Assembly: GCF_001612725.1 (NCBI RefSeq)
Contig: NZ_BDAZ01000003.1
Span: forward strand, 62,001-126,000
Reading direction: 5' to 3'
Origin: Nocardia anaemiae NBRC 100462
GTDB lineage: Bacteria > Actinomycetota > Actinomycetes > Mycobacteriales > Mycobacteriaceae
Length of the DNA stretch: 64,000 nt
Both the position numbers and the translations under genes were made by a program. The notes under the pieces were generated by a model. The model did not search any database. It had not been told where the DNA came from and worked only from the letters and a program-made list of their open reading frames with translations. Below, in pieces: positions 44,870 through 54,024 of the stretch (the stretch's first letter is position 1; every line of letters begins with the position of its first letter).

Positions 44870-45430
44870 TCAGTTGTCGGTGGTGCCAAGCGCCTGCCAG
44901 GCGGCATCGGCAAGTTCGCGCGCGACATCGATTGGGGCGGTGCGTATTTCACCGCCGAGCCAGTGTCGCGAGTACTCCTGCGCCGGGCCGAGCCACAGTG
45001 CGTAGACGAGGTCGAAATCGAGATCGCGCACCGCGCCGTAGCGAGCGTGGGTGCGCCACCAGCGCAGCACATTGCGCAGGAATTCACGATTGCTGTCGCT
45101 ATCGCGGACACCGTGCGGCCGAGCCGAGGTGAGAACCTTGGCGCGGTACTGATTCTCGGTAACCCACCGCAGATGTTCGATGACACCGGCGGTGACGCCC
45201 GCGCGCGCATCGGTACTTTCGCCGACGACCACCCAGAAGTGCTGCTGATAATCGGCGAGCGCATGCGTCCACACCTCGCGATACAGCTCCGCCTTATCCG
45301 GAAAGTGGTGGTAGAGCGCGCCGACACTGGCTCCGGCCGCATCGCGGATCTGGGTCAGCGTGGTCTCCAGCGTCCCCCGTTCCGCGAACTGTCGCTCGGC
45401 CGCCAGCAGCAACCGATCTCGAATCTTCAT
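44870..45430 (-). CDS. TetR family transcriptional regulator
   Basis: A 186-aa protein from MKIRDRLLLA. The N-terminal helix-turn-helix is TTLTQIRDAAGASVGALYHHFPDKAELYREV (about residues 24-54), the standard TetR pattern. The remaining helical domain binds an unknown ligand, probably an acyl-CoA or hydrophobic compound given the thioesterase gene 12 bp downstream. A palindrome, CAGAA-N5-TTCTG, begins four bases upstream of the start codon and is its probable operator. Confidence 0.92.
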   Translation of the reverse strand: MKIRDRLLLAAERQFAERGTLETTLTQIRDAAGASVGALYHHFPDKAELYREVWTHALADYQQHFWVVVGESTDARAGVTAGVIEHLRWVTENQYRAKVLTSARPHGVRDSDSNREFLRNVLRWWRTHARYGAVRDLDFDLVYALWLGPAQEYSRHWLGGEIRTAPIDVARELADAAWQALGTTDN

Positions 45431-45433
45431 GAC

Positions 45434-45448
45434 CAGAATTTAGTTCTG
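45434..45448. promoter_or_regulatory. Probable TetR operator upstream of the regulator gene
   Basis: CAGAATTTAGTTCTG is a 5-bp inverted repeat with a 5-base centre, beginning four bases before the tetR start codon, where binding would block translation-proximal transcription. No ribosome site is visible between them, so the transcript may be near-leaderless. Confidence 0.45.
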
Positions 45449-45524
45449 TTTCGTGGGCGGCGCAATGTCGGGCCGATATGGCCGATTTCCGCTGTTTGTC
45501 ATGGTCATGCGGTAAGACCTATAT

Positions 45525-46595
45525 ATGCCCAGGTGGCTGCTGCACGTCGATCTCGACCAGTTCCAGGCGGCGGTGGAATTCCGCCGCCATCCAGAGTTGC
45601 GCGACCTGCCGGTCATCGTCGGCGGCAATGGCGATCCCGAGGAACCGCGCAAGGTAGTGACCTGCGCGTCGTATCCGGCCAGGGCATTCGGAGTGCGCGC
45701 CGGTATGCCGTTGCGCTCGGCCAAGCGCAAATGTCCCGACGGAATCTTCCTGCCGTTGGATATGGCCACCTATGAGGAGGCGTCCGACGAGGTCATGGCG
45801 CTGCTGCGGACGTTCCCGGGCCGCGTCGAGGTGTGGGGGTGGGACGAGGCCTTCCTCGCCGCGGACACCGACGATCCGGAGCAGCTCGCACGCGAAATCC
45901 GCAGCGCAATCGCACAATTGGAGCTCACATGCGCCATCGGCATCGGTGACAACAAGCTCACGGCCAAGCTGGCGACCGGCTTCGCCAAATCCGCTGGCAA
46001 GTCCTCGGCCGCACCCGCCGATACCGATGGCGCGGCGGCGGGCATCTTCCGGCTCACCGCCGCGAACTGGGTCGAGGTGATGGCGCACCGTCCGACAAAC
46101 GCGCTGTGGGGCATCGGGAATCGGATCGCCGCACGGATGGCCGAACTCGGCATCGAAACCGTCGCCGACCTGATGGCCGCCGATCGTCAGCGCCTCGCCG
46201 CCGAATTCGGTCCGAATACCGGCCCGTATCTCTGGGTGCTCGGCCACGGTAGGGGCGATACCGATGTCAGCACCGAACCGCGAATTCCGGTGGGCCGCAG
46301 TAAATCCGAGACTTTCCCGCACGACCTGACCGATGCAGGGGAGATCCGCGCACAGGTGGCGCGACTGGCCACCGAGGTGGGTGAGGAGATGGCGGCCGCG
46401 GGTCGGATTCCGCTGCGCGTCTCGGTGACCGTCCGCAGTAACACCTTCTACACCCGCAGCAAACAGGAGAAACTCCCCGAGCCGACCACCGATATCGCGG
46501 CAATCGTGGAAACCGCCCTGCGCATCATCGACCGATTCGAACTCGATCGCCCGGTTCGGTTGCTCGGCGTCCGCCTCGAACTCGTCCCGCAATAA
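45525..46595 (+). CDS. dinB2: Y-family DNA polymerase, DinB2 type
   Basis: A 356-aa polymerase starting at MPRWLLHVDL. Catalytic acids are D9 (HVDLDQF), D107 and E108 (VEVWGWDEAF). The block VIVGGNGDPEEPRKVVTCASYPARAFGVRAGMPLR and the GWDE variant of the usual S-x-D-E motif match mycobacterial DinB2, not DinB1. At the steric-gate position, where most DinB enzymes have Phe/Tyr and M. smegmatis DinB2 has Leu14, this protein has Gln14, so ribonucleotide exclusion may be weak. The little-finger domain ends at LLGVRLELV. No beta-clamp motif is evident at the C-terminus. Confidence 0.92.
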   Translation: MPRWLLHVDLDQFQAAVEFRRHPELRDLPVIVGGNGDPEEPRKVVTCASYPARAFGVRAGMPLRSAKRKCPDGIFLPLDMATYEEASDEVMALLRTFPGRVEVWGWDEAFLAADTDDPEQLAREIRSAIAQLELTCAIGIGDNKLTAKLATGFAKSAGKSSAAPADTDGAAAGIFRLTAANWVEVMAHRPTNALWGIGNRIAARMAELGIETVADLMAADRQRLAAEFGPNTGPYLWVLGHGRGDTDVSTEPRIPVGRSKSETFPHDLTDAGEIRAQVARLATEVGEEMAAAGRIPLRVSVTVRSNTFYTRSKQEKLPEPTTDIAAIVETALRIIDRFELDRPVRLLGVRLELVPQ

Positions 46596-46652
46596 CCGGG
46601 GCCGATGCGAAGATCCACCCCGGCGCCGGTCGACGCTCGTATGCTCGTCGGC

Positions 46653-47648
46653 ATGGAGTTCTGGGCGATGGTGGCACAAGAATCGGACAGCGGGATCGTG
46701 CTCACGCGGCGGCAGGTCGACGAGGACTTCCTCGGGCCTGGCGAGGTCACGATCAAGGTGCACTACTCGAGCGCGAACTACAAGGACGGGCTGGCGATCA
46801 CCGCGGGCGGTGGCGTGGTCCGCAATTATCCGATCATCCCCGGTATCGATATCACCGGTGAGGTCGTCACCTCCGAGGTCGACGATTTCGTGCCCGGTGA
46901 CCAGGTGGTGGCGCACGGTTACGACATCGGCGTCTCACATCACGGCGGCTTCGCCGAGTACGCGAGGGTGCCCGCCGACTGGGTGGTCAAGCTCGACGGT
47001 CTCAGCACCCGTGACGCGGCCGCGCTCGGCACCGCCGGTTTCACCGCCGCACTCAGTGTGCAGGGGCTGCTGGATCACGAACTCACCCCGGAGACCGGCG
47101 CGGTGCTGGTCACCGGCGCGACGGGTGGTGTCGGCAGCGTGGCCATCGATATCCTGTCGGGTCTCGGCTTCGAGGTGATCGCCTCCACCGGAAAGACCGA
47201 TGCCGGTGACCGGCTGGCCGAACTCGGCGCGAACGAGGTGATCGGCCGGTTGCCGGAGGATCCGGATGCGAAACTGCGTCCACTGTCCAAGGCCGCCTGG
47301 GCCGGTGCGGTGGACAGCGTGGGCGGCAAATCTCTCGCCTATATCCTCAGCGCGATCGGGTACGGCGGTGCGGTGGCGGTCAGCGGCCTCACCGGTGGCT
47401 CGGATCTGCCGACCACCGTCATGCCGTTCATCCTGCGCGGCGTATCGCTGCTCGGCATCGATTCCGCGTACGTCCCGATCGACAAGCGGCGCGCGCTGTG
47501 GGCTCGGCTCGCCGATGATCTACGGCCCCAACATCTTTCGACCATCGAGAATTTCGCTCCGATCACCGAGGCCGAGCGGGTCCTGCACGCCATCCAGCAC
47601 GGCAGCCACTCCGGTCGCACCGTATTCGGCGTCGCCGGGGAATTCTGA
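46653..47648 (+). CDS. Acryloyl-CoA reductase/YhdH-type quinone oxidoreductase
   Basis: A 331-aa medium-chain reductase. Start taken at MEFWAMVAQE; nearby ATGs at 46641 and 46668 are alternatives and ribosome sites are weak. The family pattern is clear: VHYSSANYKDGLAITAGGGVVRNYP, PGIDITGEV, VVAHGYDIGVSHHGGFAEYARVPADWVV and the NADPH motif GATGGVGSVAIDIL. No zinc-binding cysteines are present, as expected for the AcuI/YhdH branch, which reduces acryloyl-CoA. The specific substrate is inferred from family only. A 14-bp terminator stem follows. Confidence 0.9.
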   Translation: MEFWAMVAQESDSGIVLTRRQVDEDFLGPGEVTIKVHYSSANYKDGLAITAGGGVVRNYPIIPGIDITGEVVTSEVDDFVPGDQVVAHGYDIGVSHHGGFAEYARVPADWVVKLDGLSTRDAAALGTAGFTAALSVQGLLDHELTPETGAVLVTGATGGVGSVAIDILSGLGFEVIASTGKTDAGDRLAELGANEVIGRLPEDPDAKLRPLSKAAWAGAVDSVGGKSLAYILSAIGYGGAVAVSGLTGGSDLPTTVMPFILRGVSLLGIDSAYVPIDKRRALWARLADDLRPQHLSTIENFAPITEAERVLHAIQHGSHSGRTVFGVAGEF

Positions 47649-47654
47649 CGGTAG

Positions 47655-47688
47655 CCATCGAAGCCCGGATCGAGCCGGGCTTCGATGG
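47655..47688. terminator. Bidirectional terminator between reductase and ABC exporter
   Basis: A perfect 14-bp stem (47655-47668 / 47675-47688) with a 6-base loop, just after the reductase stop and just before the 3' end of the convergent ABC gene. Confidence 0.88.
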
Positions 47689-47697
47689 GTTTCGGGC

Positions 47698-49578
47698 TCA
47701 GGCCGCGACTTCGACCGGCTCGTCCGCGAACTGTGTGCGGTAAAGCTCCGCATAGCGTCCGTCAGCGGCGAGCAATTGTGGGTGCGTGCCGCGCTCCACG
47801 ATTCGGCCGTCCTCGAGCACCAGTATCTGGTCGGCGGCCCGGATGGTGGAGAGTCGATGCGCGATGACGAGTGCGGTTCGGCCGTCCAGCGCCTCGGAAA
47901 GTGCTTCTTGGACAGCGGCTTCCGAGGTCGAGTCCAGCGAGGCGGTCGCCTCGTCCAAGATCACCACGCGTGGTTGTTTGAGCAGCAGCCGGGCAATGGT
48001 CAGTCGCTGGCGTTCACCGCCGGAGAGGCGGTAGCCGCGTTCGCCGACCACGGTGTCCAGGCCGTCCTGCAGTGACGTGACCAGCTCACCCAACCGGGCC
48101 CGCTGCAGCGCATCCCACAGCTCGGCCTCGGTCGCCTCCGGTCGGGCCAGCAGCAGATTGGCGCGGATGGTGTCGTGGAACAGGTGGCCGTCCTGGGTGA
48201 CCAGGCCGACGGTGTCCCGAATGGAGGTCGTGGTCAGGCCGCGCACATCGGTACCGTTGAGCCGCACCGCCCCGCCGTCGACATCGTAGAGCCGGGAAAC
48301 GAGCTGGGCCACAGTGGATTTCCCGGCCCCCGAGGAACCTACCAGCGCGACGAGCTGACCGGGCTCGGCCCGCAGTGACACATTGTGCAGCACCTCCACC
48401 CCGCCGCGGGTATCCAGCGTCGCAACATCCTCGAGCGAGGCGAGCGACACCTTGTCGGCCGACGGGTAGCCGAAGGTGACATTGTCCAATTCCACCGCGA
48501 CCGGACCTGCGGGCACCGTGACGGCATCCGGTGCGTCCTCGATCAGCGGTTTCAGATCCAGCACCTCGAAGACCCGCTCGAAGCTCACCAGCGCGGACAT
48601 GATTTCCATCCGAGCGCTGGCCAGTGCGGTGAGTGGCGTGTAAAGACGGGTCAGCAGCAGCGAAAGCGACACCACCGCACCGGCATCCAATTGGCCACGC
48701 AGCGCATACCACCCGCCGAGTCCATAGACCAGGGCCAGTGCCAGCGCCGAAACCAGGGTCAGCGAGGTGACGAAAACCGTCTGCAGCATCGCCGTGCGCA
48801 CTCCGATATCGCGCACCCGCCGCGCCCGCAGCGCGAACTCGTCCGACTCCTGTTGCGGCCGCCCGAACAGCTTCACCAGTGTCGCGCCGGGTGCGGAGAA
48901 GCGTTCGGTCATCTGGGTGCTCATCGCCGCATTGAGGCCTGCGGCTTCCCTTTGCAATCCGGCCAGCCGGTTGCCCATCCGCCGCGCCGGAACCACGAAA
49001 ACCGGCAGCAGCACCAGCGCGAGCAGCGTGATCTGCCAGGAGATCCGGACCATGACGGCGAGGGTGAGCGCGAGGGTGACCAGATTCGTGACAACACCGG
49101 AGAGCGTGTCGCTGAACGCGCGCTGCGCCCCGATCACATCGCTGTTCAGGCGGCTGACCAGCGCCCCGGTGCGAGTGCGGGTGAAAAACGCGACCGGCAT
49201 CTTCTGCACATGATCGAACACGGCCGTGCGCAGATCCAGGATCAGCCCCTCACCGATCCGCGAGGACAGCCAGCGAATGATCACCCCGAGTGCGGCATCG
49301 ACCACCGCGAGGCCGCCGATCAGGACGGCGAGCGTGACCACGACGCGCGGCGCCGCACCACCGACGATGTCGTTGACCACCCGACCCGCCAGCACCGGCG
49401 TCGCCACCGCGAGCAGTGCGGACACCACGCTGAACAGCAAGAACGCACCGATCCGGCGGCGATGCGGCCGCGCGAACCGCAGAATGCGCCGCGCCGTCGC
49501 GAGCCGGAACGGCCGCGTCTCCTGCGGGGCGTTCGCCCGCCGATACATCTGGCTCCAGGCCACCGATTCGATACTCAC
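47698..49578 (-). CDS. ABC exporter, fused permease and ATPase
   Basis: A 626-aa half-transporter from a GTG start (V-S-I-E-S-V-A) supported by GAGGGAG. Residues about 40-340 carry six membrane segments of the type I exporter fold. The ATPase has Walker A GSSGAGKST, signature LSGGERQRLTIARLLL, Walker B VVILDEATASLD and the switch His in ALVIAHRLST. It would work as a homodimer in the membrane or with a partner half not seen here. Related actinobacterial proteins export lipids or drugs; substrate unknown. Confidence 0.92.
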   Translation of the reverse strand: MSIESVAWSQMYRRANAPQETRPFRLATARRILRFARPHRRRIGAFLLFSVVSALLAVATPVLAGRVVNDIVGGAAPRVVVTLAVLIGGLAVVDAALGVIIRWLSSRIGEGLILDLRTAVFDHVQKMPVAFFTRTRTGALVSRLNSDVIGAQRAFSDTLSGVVTNLVTLALTLAVMVRISWQITLLALVLLPVFVVPARRMGNRLAGLQREAAGLNAAMSTQMTERFSAPGATLVKLFGRPQQESDEFALRARRVRDIGVRTAMLQTVFVTSLTLVSALALALVYGLGGWYALRGQLDAGAVVSLSLLLTRLYTPLTALASARMEIMSALVSFERVFEVLDLKPLIEDAPDAVTVPAGPVAVELDNVTFGYPSADKVSLASLEDVATLDTRGGVEVLHNVSLRAEPGQLVALVGSSGAGKSTVAQLVSRLYDVDGGAVRLNGTDVRGLTTTSIRDTVGLVTQDGHLFHDTIRANLLLARPEATEAELWDALQRARLGELVTSLQDGLDTVVGERGYRLSGGERQRLTIARLLLKQPRVVILDEATASLDSTSEAAVQEALSEALDGRTALVIAHRLSTIRAADQILVLEDGRIVERGTHPQLLAADGRYAELYRTQFADEPVEVAA

Positions 49579-49830
49579 CGTGCTGCTCCCTCTCGCTCCC
49601 ACCCATCGAACACCTGGCCACCGACACTAAGACCTCAACAAAGGTTGAGCGCAAGCCCATTCCGCCCGAATTCCGCGCACAGCGAAACCACCGCGCCCGC
49701 CACAGGGTGCGGATCCGACAAGGGTGTGCGGATCCGAACACGAGTGCCGATTCGGAGCGGAGTACGGATCCAGACAAAGGGTCCGGATGCGGTTCGGGTG
49801 GTCCGGTATGTGCGTGCATAGGCTGGTGGG

Positions 49831-52611
49831 GTGAGCGAGGACCGGATGTCCGATGCGTTGCGTCGCAGGATCGCGGGTGAGGTCGACGCGTCCGCGCGTA
49901 GGCGTGCCGAATACTCCTCCGATGCGTCGAATTATCGGGTGCGCCCGGCCGCGGTTGTCTTTCCGCGCGGGGCCGAGGATGTGGCACGCACGCTCGAATT
50001 CGCGAGGAGTAATGGGCTGTCGGTCACCGCGCGGGGTGCTGGGACATCGGTGGCGGGAAATGCTGTCGGTCCCGGGATCGTGCTGGACTTCAGCCGGTAT
50101 ATGAATGGCATCGGTGAGTTGGATCCGGAACGGCGCATCGTACGCGTTCAGCCTGGTGTCGTCCTCGCGGAATTGCAGCGCAGCGCCGCCGTGCACGGGC
50201 TGCGGTTCGGCCCCGATCCGTCGACGCAGAATCGGTGCACGCTGGGCGGGATGATCGGCAACAATGCGTGCGGACCGCATGCGGTGGCCTGGGGGCGCAC
50301 CTCGGATAATGTGCGTGAGCTGCGTATTCTCGATGGGACGGCAGCCGAGCGGACGCTCGCGGCCGACCCGTCCGCAATTCCCGGCCTGCCCGAATTCACC
50401 AGGGCGAGTCTCGCGGTGATCCGCACCGAACTCGGCCGATTCGATCGACAGGCCTCCGGCTACGGACTGGAACATCTACTGCCGGAACATGGTTCGGCGG
50501 TCGCGAAGTCGTTCGTCGGCACCGAGGGGACCTGCGGGTTGCTGCTCGAAGCAACGGTGGATCTGGTCCCGTTGCCGAAGGCCACCGTCCTCACCGTGCT
50601 CGGCTATCCCGATATCGCCACGGCCGCGGACGATGTCGCGGCGGTGATGGCCTGCCACCCCATTGCGGTAGAGGGCATCGATGCGCGACTTGTCGATATC
50701 GTGCGCGTGCACCGCGGGGCCACCAGCGGTGTGCCGGAACTGCCGCGCGGTAGCGGCTGGCTGTTCGTCGAGTCCGCCGGTGATACTCCCGCCGAGGCGT
50801 ATGCCACGGCCGAGAAGCTCTGCCGAACCGTCGCTGCGCTGGACTCGCGGATAGTCACCGATCCCGGTGTCGCCGCGGCACTTTGGCGAATCAGGGCGGA
50901 GGGCGCCGGGCTGGCCGGTCGCACTCCGGCGGGTCATCCGGCCTGGCCGGGCTGGGAAGACGCGGCCGTCCCGCCGGAGCATCTCGGTGCGTATCTGCGC
51001 GATTTCGCGACGTTGACAAAGGACCACGGCGTGGACGGACTGCTCTACGGTCACGTCGGCGACGGCTGCATCCACGTCCGTCTCGATCTGCCGATTGCTG
51101 ATGCGCCGCAACGCTTTCGGCGCTTCATCCAGGACGCGTCCGAACTGGTGGTCCGCTATGGCGGCTCGCTCTCCGGCGAGCACGGCGACGGCCGGGCCCG
51201 TTCGGAATTGCTCTCGATCATGTACTCCCAGGACGCACTCGACGTATTCGCCGGATACAAGGCGCTTTTCGATCCGGACGATGTATTGAACCCAGGCGTC
51301 CTGGTCGCTCCGTCCCCCATCGATGCCGATCTGCGACTGGTCGGATTGCGACCTGCCACGGGTCCGTCTGGCTTCGCATTTCCGCACGACAACGGCGATA
51401 TCGCCACCGCCGTGCATCGTTGCGTCGGCATCGGCAAATGCCGCGCGGACACCCGCGCGGCCGGTGGTTTCATGTGCCCGTCGTATCTGGCCACCGCTGA
51501 CGAGAAGGACAGCACCCGAGGCCGCGCGCGAGTGCTGCAGGAGGTGGTGCGCGGCGCACTCCCCTGGTCCGCCGCGGCGGTCGCCGAATCACTCGACCTG
51601 TGCCTGTCCTGCCGGGCATGTCGCTCCGACTGCCCGGCCGGGGTCGATATCGCGACCTATAAATCCGAGGCGCTGTATCGCCGCTATCGGCATCGCCCGC
51701 GTCCCATCGATCACTACGCGCTGGGTTGGCTGCCGCGCTGGCTCGGTATCGCCGGTCGCATGCCGCGAGCGGTGAATGCGCTGGCCGAAATCGGGTGGTT
51801 GCGCCGAATCGCCTTGCGTGCGGGCGGAATCGATCCGCGCCGTGCGGTACCGCGGCTCGCCGACAGCAGTTTCCGCAGGATCTGGCATGACCGGGAGGAT
51901 GCGGGCGCGGCACCCGAGGTGCTGCTGTGGCTCGACACCTTCACCGATGCCTTCGACCCCGAAATAGCCCAGGCCGCAGTGCAACTGATGGAATCCCTCG
52001 GCTACCGAGTCCGCATACCGCGACGCCGCGTGTGCTGCGGCCTCACCTGGATCAGCACCGGACAACTCGACGGCGCTCGGGCGCGGCTGCGCGCGACACT
52101 GACCGAACTGGATGAGCATGTGCGCGGGGGCGGCATCATCGTCGGCCTCGAGCCGTCCTGCACCGCGGTGCTGCGCGCGGACCTGCCGGAACTGCTATCG
52201 GACGATCCGCGTGCGGCCGCAACCGCCGCGGCCGTGCGCACCCTCGCCGAATTCCTTGCCGAACAGCCGAACTGGCGGCCGCCGGCACGAGCGGGAAAGT
52301 CGGTGGTCGTCCAACCGCATTGCCATCACCATGCCGTACTCGGCTACGAAGAGGATCGCCAGCTATTAGCCAGCCTGCAGATAAATGTGACCGAGATCAC
52401 CGGCTGCTGCGGTCTGGCCGGAAACTTCGGAATGCAATCCGGCCATTACGACATTTCGGTCGCCGTCGCCGAGAATGGCTTGCTACCGGCACTGCGAAAT
52501 GCCGACGACGGTTCGATCTTGATAGCCGACGGGTTCTCGTGTCGAACCCAGGCCATGCAGCTGAGCGGCCGTCGAGGGCTACACCTCGCGCAATTCCTGC
52601 TCGGCGAGTGA
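49831..52611 (+). CDS. FAD- and [4Fe-4S]-containing D-lactate dehydrogenase-like oxidoreductase
   Basis: A 926-aa fusion from a GTG start (V-S-E-D-R-M). Residues about 35-210 are the FAD-binding type 4 domain (VTARGAGTSVAGNAVGPGIVLDFSRYMN, PSTQNRCTLGGMIGNNACG). The cap domain follows to about residue 490 (LLYGHVGDGCIHVRLDLP, SLSGEHGDGRARSEL). A ferredoxin-like part has two cysteine sets (CVGIGKCRADTRAAGGFMCPSY and CLSCRACRSDCPAGVD) for two [4Fe-4S] clusters. The C-terminal cysteine-rich domain has RVCCGLTW and ITGCCGLAG. Such proteins oxidise D-lactate or D-2-hydroxyacids and reduce quinone. A single polypeptide replaces the separate GlcD/GlcF-like subunits of other bacteria. Confidence 0.93.
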   Translation: MSEDRMSDALRRRIAGEVDASARRRAEYSSDASNYRVRPAAVVFPRGAEDVARTLEFARSNGLSVTARGAGTSVAGNAVGPGIVLDFSRYMNGIGELDPERRIVRVQPGVVLAELQRSAAVHGLRFGPDPSTQNRCTLGGMIGNNACGPHAVAWGRTSDNVRELRILDGTAAERTLAADPSAIPGLPEFTRASLAVIRTELGRFDRQASGYGLEHLLPEHGSAVAKSFVGTEGTCGLLLEATVDLVPLPKATVLTVLGYPDIATAADDVAAVMACHPIAVEGIDARLVDIVRVHRGATSGVPELPRGSGWLFVESAGDTPAEAYATAEKLCRTVAALDSRIVTDPGVAAALWRIRAEGAGLAGRTPAGHPAWPGWEDAAVPPEHLGAYLRDFATLTKDHGVDGLLYGHVGDGCIHVRLDLPIADAPQRFRRFIQDASELVVRYGGSLSGEHGDGRARSELLSIMYSQDALDVFAGYKALFDPDDVLNPGVLVAPSPIDADLRLVGLRPATGPSGFAFPHDNGDIATAVHRCVGIGKCRADTRAAGGFMCPSYLATADEKDSTRGRARVLQEVVRGALPWSAAAVAESLDLCLSCRACRSDCPAGVDIATYKSEALYRRYRHRPRPIDHYALGWLPRWLGIAGRMPRAVNALAEIGWLRRIALRAGGIDPRRAVPRLADSSFRRIWHDREDAGAAPEVLLWLDTFTDAFDPEIAQAAVQLMESLGYRVRIPRRRVCCGLTWISTGQLDGARARLRATLTELDEHVRGGGIIVGLEPSCTAVLRADLPELLSDDPRAAATAAAVRTLAEFLAEQPNWRPPARAGKSVVVQPHCHHHAVLGYEEDRQLLASLQINVTEITGCCGLAGNFGMQSGHYDISVAVAENGLLPALRNADDGSILIADGFSCRTQAMQLSGRRGLHLAQFLLGE

Positions 52612-52614
52612 GAC

Positions 52615-52719
52615 TCAGCTGCCGAACGGCAGCGTGCCGGGCGGAATCTGGTAACCCGAGCTGCCCGCGGAAACCGCACCCCAGGCATTGAGCAACCAGT
52701 TGAGCGCGTTGGTGATCAT
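52615..52719 (-). CDS. 34-residue peptide gene with strong ribosome site
   Basis: The frame ATG-ATC-ACC-AAC to TGA encodes MITNALNWLLNAWGAVSAGS followed by GYQIPPGTLPFGS-type residues (34 aa in total, with one more Ser after position 20). GGAGGTAGAAA precedes the ATG, a near-perfect ribosome site. The N-terminal half is amphipathic/hydrophobic with three Trp or Leu-rich turns and the C-terminal half is Gly/Pro-rich. There is no homologue I recognise. It lies convergent with the lactate dehydrogenase-like gene, 3 bp between stops, and its upstream region (52720-52924) is AT-richer. Being so short, it is easily missed by gene callers. Confidence 0.6.
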   Translation of the reverse strand: MITNALNWLLNAWGAVSAGSSGYQIPPGTLPFGS

Positions 52720-52924
52720 TTTCTACCTCCGATATGGCGACTGCCAGCTGTTTGCCGAACGCATCAATATCGCCACAGTTATTCGTCGCGTTACAAAATC
52801 GCGGGGATCTGCGATTATGTCGAATCCCTATGGTAAGGCCAACATTCGGACCGAAATATTTGTGAGCCGGGCAACATTCGAGGCCCGCGCGCCAGCCGCC
52901 CACCCAGCGGGGCACAATGAGTCG

Positions 52925-53872
52925 GTGCGCAATCAGACGGCCGCGCCGGACCTGAGCCGGGCAGGCCTGACCAGGACGGTCATGGCTGAACGGCCGATCG
53001 ATCTCGCGCCCACCCTCGCGCCTTTGTCCCGCGGCCGCGGCGACCCGTGTCACCTGGTCACCCACGACGGCGCGCACTGGCATGCCTCCCGGATGCCGAC
53101 CGGCCCGGTCACCTACCGCCTGACCGAGGCCGATCGCCACACCGTCGACGCCCGCGCCTGGGGTCCGGGCGCGGCCGAATTCCTCGACGGACTCGACCAC
53201 ATGCTGTGCCTGGATGAGGACATCTCCGACTTCGCCCCCGAACATCCGAAGATCGTCGACGCGCACCGCCGCTTTCCCGGATTGCGCATGCTGCGCACCG
53301 GCCTGGTCTTCGAGGCCTTGGTGCCCGCCGTGCTGGAACAGAAGGTGCACACCGTTTCGGCCCGCGCGTCGTGGCGAAAGTTGGTGCGGCAGTTCGGATC
53401 TCCCGCACCCGGACCGGCCCCCACCGGGCTGCTGCTGCCGCCCGACGCCGACACCTGGCGCACGATCCCGTCCTGGACCTGGCACCGCGCCAATGTCGGC
53501 CCGCAGCGCGCGCAGACGATCGTGCGCGCGGCCCGGGTGGCCGACGCGCTGGAACGGGCGGCGGCCGAAAGTCCGGCGGAAGCCGCCCGTCGCCTGCGCA
53601 CGGTTCCCGGTATCGGGGTGTGGACCGCCGCCGAGATCGGGCAGCGCGCCTTCGGTGACGCGGATGCCCTCTCGGTCGGCGACTACCACTTGGCGGCCAT
53701 CGTCGGCTGGACCCTGCTTGGCGAGCCCATCGACGATGACGCGATGGTCGAATATCTGGAACCGCTACGGCCACACCGCTATCGGGCCGTTCGTCTGCTG
53801 GAGATCAGCGGTTACGCGCACAAGCCGAAGTTCGGCCCGCGCACCCCGCTCACCGATCACACCTGGCACTGA
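52925..53872 (+). CDS. alkA: DNA-3-methyladenine glycosylase II family protein (AlkA-like)
   Basis: A 315-aa protein. Start set at a GTG (V-R-N-Q-T-A-A-P); the frame is open further upstream but that part overlaps the minus-strand peptide gene. The HhH-GPD motif is TVPGIGVWTAAEIGQRAFGDADALSVGDYHLA, with the catalytic Asp at D253. The protein removes alkylated bases in base-excision repair. The N-terminal 100 residues resemble the AlkA beta-fold. No helix-rich methyltransferase (Ada) domain is attached. Strong match to the family, moderate for the exact symbol. Confidence 0.88.
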   Translation: MRNQTAAPDLSRAGLTRTVMAERPIDLAPTLAPLSRGRGDPCHLVTHDGAHWHASRMPTGPVTYRLTEADRHTVDARAWGPGAAEFLDGLDHMLCLDEDISDFAPEHPKIVDAHRRFPGLRMLRTGLVFEALVPAVLEQKVHTVSARASWRKLVRQFGSPAPGPAPTGLLLPPDADTWRTIPSWTWHRANVGPQRAQTIVRAARVADALERAAAESPAEAARRLRTVPGIGVWTAAEIGQRAFGDADALSVGDYHLAAIVGWTLLGEPIDDDAMVEYLEPLRPHRYRAVRLLEISGYAHKPKFGPRTPLTDHTWH

Positions 53873-54024
53873 GCCGATCCGCCGGACCGCTCGTTTCGGC
53901 AGGCCGTATTCCGTCCGCGCGACAGCGTGCCGTCGATGCGCCAGGGACTCCGCTGTCACCCAGCGCAACACCCGGATGCAGTCGGCAAGCGCCCCCGGTA
54001 TACCCGGCGGCTCGACATGCGGCC

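Noticed and set aside
48385..49821. A 478-residue plus-strand frame opposite the ABC exporter
   Set aside because: Antisense to a complete ABC exporter with all ATPase motifs; its Arg/Gln/His-rich composition is artefactual.
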